Below, piece by piece: positions 41,002 through 46,649 of a DNA stretch of 46,649 nt; the stretch's first letter is position 1, and every line of letters starts with the position of its first letter. The notes beneath the pieces were generated by a model. It saw nothing but the letters and a program-made list of their open reading frames with translations, ran no database searches and had not been told where the DNA came from. The DNA is from Jiangella rhizosphaerae. GTDB lineage: Bacteria; Actinomycetota; Actinomycetes; Jiangellales; Jiangellaceae. The stretch spans positions 1-46,649 of the forward strand of contig NZ_QUAL01000174.1 in the NCBI RefSeq assembly GCF_003579925.1, read 5' to 3'. The position numbers were made by a program, and so were the translations under genes.

Positions 41002-42182
41002 CGCGGCACCTCCACGACGCCGTCGGCCAGCAGCGCCTCCGCGTCCAGTCCCAGCTCGGCCAGCAGCTCGGCGGTGTGCTCACCGAGCAGGGGAGCGGGG
41101 CGCCGGGCCGGCAGCTGCTCGCCGTCCAGCGTGATCGGGTTGCCGACCAGCTCGACCGTGCCGGCCACCGGGTGCTTCACCTCGAGCCGGCGCTGGTCCC
41201 AGCGCACGTACGGGTCGGTGGTCATCGCGCGGTGGTCGTTGACCGGCGCGCACCAGACGCCGGCCGCGTCGAGCGCGTCCAGCACCTCCTGGGCGGGACG
41301 GGTCGCGACCAGCTCGCCGACCAGCGCGTTCAGCTCGTCCCGGCCGGTGGTCGCGGCCTCCTTGTCGGGGAACCGCTCCAGCAGCTCCGGCGCGTCCAGG
41401 CCGTCGGCCAGCGCCTCCATCGTCGTCAGCGAGATGGCGACGTAGCCGTCCACGGCCGCGTGCACGCCGTAGGGCGCCTCGAGGTAAGCGCTGCCGGGGA
41501 CGGACGGGCGGCGCGGCGGCTCGCCGGAGTTCAGCGTCGAGACCACCTCCTGCACGGTCTGGTGCAGCATCGCGCCGACGAGGTCGACCTCGACCAGACG
41601 TCCGCGCCCCGTCCGGTCGCGCTCCACCAGCGCCGCCGTCGCGCCGAGCGCCAGCATCGTCGCCGCGTGGACGTCGGCGACGAAGGGGCCGGCGGGCGTG
41701 GGCGGGTCGTCGGCGGTGCCGGTGAGCCAGAGCGCGCCGGTGCGGGCCTGGGCGAGCAGATCCTGGCCGGGCTTGCGCGGGTCCGGAACGCCGGCGCCGT
41801 AACCGCTGGCGGTGCAGTAGACCAGGCGCGGGTTGAGCTCGCGGGCCCGTTCCCAGCCGAGGCCGAGCCGGTCCATGACGCCGGGCCGGAAGTTCTGGAT
41901 CAGCACGTCGGCGGTCCGGATCAGCGCCTCGGCGACCCGCAACCCGCCCGGGGCCTTGAGGTCGACGGCGAGCGAGCGCTTGTTGCGGTTCATCGCCAGG
42001 AACTGGGCGCTGACCCCGTTGAGGAACGTCGTGCCGGACTGCCGGCCGCGTTCGCCGCTGCCCACGACCTCGACCTTGATGACGTCGGCCCCGAGGTCGC
42101 CGAGCATCTCGGCGGCCCACGGGCCCTGCATCATGTGGGCGAAGTCGAGGACGCGGACGCCGTCGAGGGGAAGGTTCGGCAT
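40998..42182 (-). CDS. CaiB/BaiF family (family III) CoA-transferase
   Basis: This 394-residue enzyme moves CoA from a donor thioester to an acid without releasing free CoA. Typical blocks are LDGVRVLDFAHMMQGPWAAEMLGDLGADVIKVE at the N-terminus, NRNKRSLAVDLK, ADVLIQNFRPGVMDRLG, and a QDLLAQARTG segment near residue 145 around the family's active-site region. Relatives act on carnitine/crotonobetaine, formate/oxalate, bile acids and mesaconate. In this operon it probably activates the imported acid. The ATG at 42182 is preferred because GGGAAG lies 8 nt before it; a GTG three codons earlier overlaps the ECH stop. Confidence 0.92.
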   Translation of the reverse strand: MPNLPLDGVRVLDFAHMMQGPWAAEMLGDLGADVIKVEVVGSGERGRQSGTTFLNGVSAQFLAMNRNKRSLAVDLKAPGGLRVAEALIRTADVLIQNFRPGVMDRLGLGWERARELNPRLVYCTASGYGAGVPDPRKPGQDLLAQARTGALWLTGTADDPPTPAGPFVADVHAATMLALGATAALVERDRTGRGRLVEVDLVGAMLHQTVQEVVSTLNSGEPPRRPSVPGSAYLEAPYGVHAAVDGYVAISLTTMEALADGLDAPELLERFPDKEAATTGRDELNALVGELVATRPAQEVLDALDAAGVWCAPVNDHRAMTTDPYVRWDQRRLEVKHPVAGTVELVGNPITLDGEQLPARRPAPLLGEHTAELLAELGLDAEALLADGVVEVPR

Positions 42183-42187
42183 CGTGC

Positions 42188-42958
42188 TCACTTCCCGTCG
42201 AAGACCGGCGTGCGCTTCTCCAGGAAGGCGGCGGTGCCCTCCCGGAGGTCGTGCGTGGGCAGCGTCTCGACCAGCGCCGTCAGCGCCCGGCGGACCTTCG
42301 GCAGCCCGGCGGTGACCAGCTCCTCGTTGAGGAACCGCTTGGTCATCCGGATCGCGTGCGGCGACGCGGCGCGGATGCGCTCGACCGTGGCGTTGACCTC
42401 GCCCTCGAGGTCCATCGGCGGGACGACCCGGTTGACGATGCCGAAGCGGCGGGCCTCGGCCGCGTCCAGCCGGGCCATCTCGAAGGCCAGCTCGTTCGCG
42501 AGCTTGCGGCCGCTGACGTGCGGCGCGACGCCGACGGCGACGGTCGGCCAGGCGCCGATGCGCCCCTCGGGCAGGCTGAACGTCGCGTCGGAGGAGGCGA
42601 TGGCGAGGTCGCTGACCAGCACCAGCTCGCAGCCGCCGCCGAAGGCCAGCCCGTTGACGGCGGCGATCACCGGGTACGGGTGCGTGGCGATCGCCTCGAT
42701 GGTCCGGTAGAGCCCGCCGATGAAGAAGTCCATGCCCTGCTCGGGCGTGGCGTGCTCCTGGAACGTGGCGATGTCGTCGCCGGCGCAGAAGGCCCGCCCC
42801 GTCCCCGTCAGCACCACCGGGCCGGGCGCCTCGTCCGCCGCGCGGGCCAGCCGGTCCGTGATGGCGTGCCAGCCGGACAGGTCGAGCGCGTTCAGCTTCT
42901 CCGGGCGCTCGATCCGGATCCAGGCGGTCCCTTCGCGGACCTCGTAACCGACGTACAT
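42188..42958 (-). CDS. Enoyl-CoA hydratase/isomerase (crotonase) family protein
   Basis: This 256-residue crotonase-fold protein has the oxyanion-hole segments AFCAGDDIATF near residue 60 and NGLAFGGGCELVLVSD near 105. Both catalytic glutamates seen in hydratases are in place: E in GGGCEL and E in SLPEGRIG. It should hydrate an enoyl-CoA to the (S)-3-hydroxyacyl-CoA or act as an isomerase; a CaiD-like carnitinyl-CoA role is also compatible. GAGAGGG precedes the ATG. The gene begins 21 nt after the permease stop, joining the transport and enzyme halves of the operon. Confidence 0.92.
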   Translation of the reverse strand: MYVGYEVREGTAWIRIERPEKLNALDLSGWHAITDRLARAADEAPGPVVLTGTGRAFCAGDDIATFQEHATPEQGMDFFIGGLYRTIEAIATHPYPVIAAVNGLAFGGGCELVLVSDLAIASSDATFSLPEGRIGAWPTVAVGVAPHVSGRKLANELAFEMARLDAAEARRFGIVNRVVPPMDLEGEVNATVERIRAASPHAIRMTKRFLNEELVTAGLPKVRRALTALVETLPTHDLREGTAAFLEKRTPVFDGK

Positions 42959-42979
42959 GCATTCCCTCTCTGCGGCGAT

Positions 42980-43819
42980 CTACTTGATGGCTCCCGCGCC
43001 CCAGCCCGCGACCAGGTACTTCTGGACGAACAGGAACGCGATGAGGACGGGCAGGTTGATGAGGACGGCGGCGGCCATGAGCAGCGGCCAGTCCTGCAGG
43101 CTGGCGTTGTAGAGGTCGTGCAGCGCGATGGGCAGCGTCTTCAGCTCGTCCTGGGTGATCAGCACCCGGGCGAACAGGTAGTCCTCCCAGGCCAGCAGGA
43201 ACGTGAACACCGAGACGGCGATCAGCCCGGGCGCGGCCTGCGGGAACACGACGTACCACGCGCTCTTGACCCGGTTGGCGCCGTCGACGAACGCGGCCTC
43301 CTCCAGCTCCGCCGGGATGGCCCGGAAGAACGGCTGCAGCAGCCACAGGCTGAACGGCACGCCGAACGAGGCGTAGGCGAGGATCATGCCGAGGTAGTTG
43401 TTGATCAGCCCGGCTTCCCGGAACATCCCGTACAGCGGCACGACGATGACGATCGGCGCGAACGTGTAGGCGTAGAGGATCGCCGTGCTGAACGCGCGGC
43501 TGCCGGGGAACGGGAACCGCGTCAGCCCGTAGGCCGCCAGCGCCGACACCGCCACCGACACCACCGTCGCGCCGGTCGCGATGATCAGGCTGTTCTTGGC
43601 GTACGTCAGGAAGTTCGTCGTCTCGAACAGCCGCTGGAAGCCGCCGAAGTCCGGCGCCGTCGTGAAGAAGGTGGGCGGGTACGAGAACAGCTCCGTCCCC
43701 GGCTTCACCGAGGTCAGCGCCATCCAGTAGAACGGGAACCCGTTGATCGCGACGAGCGCGACGATGCCGATGACCAGGTACCAGCGGACCCGGGCCAGCC
43801 GGTGCAGTGCGGTGCTCAT
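42980..43819 (-). CDS. CUT1-type ABC transporter permease 2 (MalG-like; CoA operon)
   Basis: This 279-residue membrane protein has six hydrophobic segments starting with YLVIGIVALVAINGFPFYWM. The EAA motif is EEAAFVDGANRVKSAWYVVFP near residue 175. It pairs with the upstream permease in a sugar-type importer. The ATG overlaps the stop of the partner permease by 4 nt. Sequence families of this kind normally carry sugars, polyols or glycerophosphodiesters, so the coupling to acyl-CoA enzymes is unusual. Confidence 0.93.
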   Translation of the reverse strand: MSTALHRLARVRWYLVIGIVALVAINGFPFYWMALTSVKPGTELFSYPPTFFTTAPDFGGFQRLFETTNFLTYAKNSLIIATGATVVSVAVSALAAYGLTRFPFPGSRAFSTAILYAYTFAPIVIVVPLYGMFREAGLINNYLGMILAYASFGVPFSLWLLQPFFRAIPAELEEAAFVDGANRVKSAWYVVFPQAAPGLIAVSVFTFLLAWEDYLFARVLITQDELKTLPIALHDLYNASLQDWPLLMAAAVLINLPVLIAFLFVQKYLVAGWGAGAIK

Positions 43820-44760
43820 GCCGTCTCCTCCCGCTCGCGGTAGAGCGTGCGCAGGTAGACCGTCGTGAAGATCATCAGCAGCACGAACAGCACCATCGCG
43901 ACGGCGGCGCCGGAGCCCAGCCGGGCCTCGCCGAAGATGCGCTGGAAGGTCAGCACGGGCAGCGTGCGCACCTCGGTGCCGGTGCCGGCGAACAGGTACA
44001 CCACGTCGAACTTGGTGAACATGAACATGAAGCGCAGCAGGATCAGCGTGTACAGCACCGGCTTCAGCTCCGGCAGCACGATGTGCCAGAACCGCCGCCA
44101 CGCCCCGGCGCCGTCGACCGTGGCCGCCTCCAGCGTCGACGGGTCGATGGTCTGCAGCCGGGCCAGCACGCTGATGACGATGAACGGCGTGAACATCCAC
44201 ACCGACACCGCGATCAGCGACCAGAAGATCAGGTTCGGGCTGAGCAGGTTCGGCGGCTCCGAGCCCGGCCAGACCTTGTCGACGAACCACGAGTAGGCCC
44301 CGGTCGTCGGGTCGAGCAGCCAGCGCCACACCAGCGCCACCACGATCGACGGCACCATGTATGGCGCCAGCGCGATCAGCCGGACGACGCCGCGGCCGCG
44401 GAACCGCTGATGGAGCAGCAGCGCGATCAGCACGCCGAGCACCAGCTGCAGGCCCACCGTCAGGCCCGCGTACCAGACCGTCGTGCGCACGCTGTCCCAG
44501 AAGTGTGGGGCGCGCAGCAGCGCGACGTAGTTGTCGAACCCGACCGAGCTGAACTTCGGCAGGTAGGCGTGGGCGTCGGTGAAGCTGAGCCGCACCAGGT
44601 AGGCGATCGGCACCGCGATGACGCCGAGCACCAGGAAGAACGCCGGGCTGAGCAGCAGCGCGCCCCAGAACCAGCCGGGCATCCGGCGGCGTGGGGCGCT
44701 CGCCCGGGGCGCGGTGTTCGCGGCCGGTGCGCCGGTCGTCGTCGTTCGCGTCAGAGACAT
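43816..44760 (-). CDS. CUT1-type ABC transporter permease 1 (MalF-like; CoA operon)
   Basis: This 314-residue membrane protein has a basic, alanine-rich N-terminal tail of about 27 residues and six hydrophobic segments beginning at WFWGALLLSPAFFLVLGVIA. The EAA region reads LEAATVDGAGAWRRFWHIVLPEL near residue 215. It forms the pore with the adjacent MalG-like permease. It starts 34 nt after the binding-protein stop. As in the galactoside locus, no ATPase is encoded here, so a shared ATPase from elsewhere is expected. Confidence 0.93.
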   Translation of the reverse strand: MSLTRTTTTGAPAANTAPRASAPRRRMPGWFWGALLLSPAFFLVLGVIAVPIAYLVRLSFTDAHAYLPKFSSVGFDNYVALLRAPHFWDSVRTTVWYAGLTVGLQLVLGVLIALLLHQRFRGRGVVRLIALAPYMVPSIVVALVWRWLLDPTTGAYSWFVDKVWPGSEPPNLLSPNLIFWSLIAVSVWMFTPFIVISVLARLQTIDPSTLEAATVDGAGAWRRFWHIVLPELKPVLYTLILLRFMFMFTKFDVVYLFAGTGTEVRTLPVLTFQRIFGEARLGSGAAVAMVLFVLLMIFTTVYLRTLYREREETA

Positions 44761-44794
44761 CGTCGTTCCCTTCGCGCTGGTCAGTCGATCGCGG

Positions 44795-46189
44795 TCAGTC
44801 GTCGTAGAGCGGGGAGAGCAGCTCGTCGGCCCGGGCTTGGGCGTCGGACAGCGCCTCGTCGATGTCCTTGTCGTTCTCGACCACGTCCATGACCATGTCG
44901 ACGAGGATCTCCGAGCCGTAGAGGTCGCTCAGGTACGGCAGCTCGAGGTCGGAGGGCTGGGTGACCATGAGCGGGTACGCCCGGCCGGACTCGAGCATCT
45001 GGCGCTGCAGGTCGATCCAGAACCCCCAGGTCCGCACCTCCGGCAGTGCCTGGTACTCGGGGTCGTCGAACATCGACGCGCGCACCGGCAGCAGCTGGGT
45101 GGGTACGCTGCCGATCCAGCGCAGGTAGTTCTGCCGTTCGAAGAAGAACTTCAGGAAGTCCGCGGCGGCTTCGGCGTCGGGGGAGTCCTTGAAGACCACC
45201 CACGGCTCGGCGTCGAGCTGGGTGATCCAGTCGTCGCCGGACGGGCCGACCGGGCGGTTCGGCGCGACCTTGATGTCCTCACCCGGCACCAGCTCCGGCG
45301 CCTGGTCCTCGAACGTGTAGGTCGCCCGGCCGAAGGAGAAGATCGTCGCGGCCTCGCCGAGCGCCAGCGCGCTCAGGCTGTCCGCATAGGTCTGCGACGA
45401 CCACGCCGGCGACAGCGCGCCGCTGTCGCGCAGCTCGACCCAGTACTCCAGCACCTCACGCATCTGCGGCGTGTCGATGGTGACGTGCCCGTTCTCATCG
45501 AACAGGTGCCCGCCGTTGGAGCCGAGCCAGAGGTACACCTCCTCGTTGACGTTGTGAGCGGCGTCGCCGGCCAGCATCAGCCCGTAGGCGTCGTCGTTGG
45601 CCTCGGACACCGCCTTCCACTGCTCGATCGAGTCGTCCCACGTCTCGAGGTCCTCCGGGGTGCCCGCGCCGGGTGCGTTGGCGTACAGGTCGGCGCGGTA
45701 GACGACGGAGTCGGTGCCCCACGCGTGCACCACCCCGTAGTCGTGGCCGTCGGGCAGCGCGAACATCTCACGCAGCTGCGGCAGGTAGTCGTCGCCGAGC
45801 GAGTCGACGACCTCGTCGAGCGGCACCAGCAGATCCTGTGAGTAGAGCGTGCGGACGAACATCGGTTCGATCTGGGTGATCTCCGGCAGGTCGCCGGCGG
45901 CGAGCGCCGCCTGGAACTTCACCTGCAGGTCGCCCCAGCCGACCGATTCCTGCGTGATGGTGACGCCCGGGTTGGCGGCCTCGTAGTCGGCGATGACCTC
46001 GTTCAGCGCCTCGACGGTCGTCGGCGTCGACTCGGTGTGCCAGACCGTGATCTCGACCCGGCCGTCGTCGGCGGTCGCGTCACCGCCGCAGCCGGCGAGC
46101 GCCAGCGCCAGCGAGGTGGCGGCAGCCGTGGCGGCAGCGGCGGCCCGGATGGTCGCGGCCCGGACGGTGCATCGGCCCTTCGCGCGCAT
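44795..46189 (-). CDS. CUT1-type ABC transporter substrate-binding lipoprotein (CoA operon)
   Basis: This 464-residue binding protein has a long signal region with lipobox LALAGCGGD. The mature sequence begins VEITVWHTESTPTTVEALNEVI, followed by ITQIEPMFVRTLYSQDLLVPLD and VVHAWGTDSVVYRADLYANAPG, the family 1 layout. The ligand is unknown; the operon's CoA-transferases suggest a carboxylated or acylated sugar-like compound. The ATG at 46189 has AAAGGAGG four bases upstream, which rules out a longer in-frame start. First gene of the ~10 kb operon, under tandem LacI operators. Confidence 0.92.
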   Translation of the reverse strand: MRAKGRCTVRAATIRAAAAATAAATSLALALAGCGGDATADDGRVEITVWHTESTPTTVEALNEVIADYEAANPGVTITQESVGWGDLQVKFQAALAAGDLPEITQIEPMFVRTLYSQDLLVPLDEVVDSLGDDYLPQLREMFALPDGHDYGVVHAWGTDSVVYRADLYANAPGAGTPEDLETWDDSIEQWKAVSEANDDAYGLMLAGDAAHNVNEEVYLWLGSNGGHLFDENGHVTIDTPQMREVLEYWVELRDSGALSPAWSSQTYADSLSALALGEAATIFSFGRATYTFEDQAPELVPGEDIKVAPNRPVGPSGDDWITQLDAEPWVVFKDSPDAEAAADFLKFFFERQNYLRWIGSVPTQLLPVRASMFDDPEYQALPEVRTWGFWIDLQRQMLESGRAYPLMVTQPSDLELPYLSDLYGSEILVDMVMDVVENDKDIDEALSDAQARADELLSPLYDD

Positions 46190-46234
46190 GTGGCCTCCTT
46201 TGGCGACATCGTGCGGTGTGGGTTCGTGGTGGAT

Positions 46235-46281
46235 GGAAACCGGTATCCGCCGATGATGGACACCGGTTTCCGTCCTGTCAA
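46235..46281 (-). promoter_or_regulatory. Promoter with tandem LacI-family operators for the CoA operon
   Basis: On the minus strand a perfect -35 TTGACA (46276-46281) and a -10 CATCAT (46253-46258) are 17 bp apart. Two LacI-type sites with central CCGG are GGAAACCGGTATCC (46235-46248), over the transcript start, and GGACACCGGTTTCC (46258-46271), within the spacer. Their centres are 23 bp apart. Both placements would block RNA polymerase. Confidence 0.75.
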
Positions 46282-46317
46282 CACCTCGTCGTGTCATACC
46301 CGGTCAGAGGCTCGGGC

Positions 46318-46649
46318 GTGACGGCGGGCGTTCGCGACGTCCCGGCACTACGCGTTGGGGCCGCCGCCGCGCGCCCTCGCAGGGACAGCCGACACGTTGA
46401 CGGCGGAGGAGCTCGAAGTGTCACCCGGGCGACGGCGTCATCGGTGGCGACGTCAACGGCTGCTGGCGCCCGTGCCACCGACTCGGTCGTCGACCGCGCT
46501 GACCTGTTGTTAGCCGACGCCGAGATTGCCGACGCTGCGGCCTGGGGGATGCCGATGAATGCGTGGGGCGTGTGTCGTGGTCGGCAGGTGATGCCGTCGC
46601 GGCCTGGATGGGTGAGGGATCCGCGTCGTCCTGGCTACCCGGATCCTTC
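46318..46649 (+). other. Region upstream of the CoA operon with an unassigned open frame
   Basis: From 46282 to the window end no gene can be assigned. One plus-strand frame from GTG at 46318 stays open to the edge (110 codons), but its third-position G/C bias is visibly weaker than that of neighbouring genes, it contains a TTA codon, and it shows no recognisable motif. It may be the 5' end of a gene cut by the window or non-coding sequence. Confidence 0.2.

Noticed and set aside
36067-46189. Calling the CoA operon a carnitine (cai) operon
   Set aside because: CaiB-, CaiA- and CaiD-like proteins are present, but CaiT, CaiC and the electron-transfer proteins are absent, the importer is of sugar type, and MaoC, SDR and family I CoA-transferase are extra.
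46278-46478. A 66-codon minus-strand open frame upstream of the CoA operon
   Set aside because: It overlaps the operon's own -35 box and has no domain or ribosome site.

Overview
This 46.6 kb window is very GC-rich, with strong G/C preference at third codon positions. It has many 4-nt start/stop overlaps, GTG starts, ROK/AraC/LacI sugar regulators, an ECF42-type sigma module and a MaoC/CaiB-type acyl-CoA cluster. Together these indicate a free-living, saprophytic, high-GC actinomycete; the genus cannot be fixed from sequence alone. I saw no rRNA, tRNA, CRISPR array, transposase or phage gene. At least ten first-of-unit genes have a TAnnnT-like (or CATACT) -10 box ending only 6-7 nt before the start codon, so leaderless transcription looks common here.

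Layout. 1-1243 (minus): a truncated P-loop kinase and a DUF429 protein. 1313-2238 (plus): a toxin-antitoxin pair, a Phd/YefM-like antitoxin carrying a VbhA-type Fic-inhibitory tail followed by a Fic toxin broken by a one-base frameshift. 2246-6948 (minus): five translationally coupled genes, namely a VanX-like dipeptidase, an alanine/serine racemase, a D-Ala-D-X ligase, and a DesK/NarL-type histidine kinase with its response regulator. This resembles a D-Ala-D-Ser type glycopeptide-resistance operon with an unusual sensor. 7069-9629: an alpha/beta-hydrolase, DinB and PCD-VOC operon divergent from an ArsR-like regulator. 9750-12387: argG with a good promoter, then an epoxide hydrolase. 12315-15152: a LysR regulator divergent from an orphan SdhA/FrdA-like flavoprotein. 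15153-18816 (minus): a FecBCD-type uptake system coupled to a methyltransferase, with a cluster of palindromic operators upstream.

18981-31076 is an alpha-galactoside locus. A secreted GH97 enzyme with two CBM35-like modules acts outside the cell. A divergent AraC/ROK pair controls an operon with an intracellular GH97-NPCBM enzyme, a CUT1 ABC transporter and a GH36 alpha-galactosidase. 31141-33232 (minus) is an ECF42 sigma factor with its YCII/DGPF and VOC partner proteins and a matching promoter. A beta-helix lipoprotein (plus) and a type II NADH dehydrogenase (minus) follow.

36067-46281 (minus) is one roughly 10 kb operon. A tandem LacI operator and strong promoter lead into a sugar-type ABC importer (binding lipoprotein and two permeases). 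Next come enoyl-CoA hydratase, CaiB-type CoA-transferase, MaoC hydratase, acyl-CoA dehydrogenase, SDR and a family I CoA-transferase, with the LacI regulator last. It looks like a complete import-and-CoA-activation pathway for an unidentified carboxylated substrate. With the Van-like operon, this is the most likely undescribed system in the window. A 38-nt hairpin element occurs twice, after unrelated genes.
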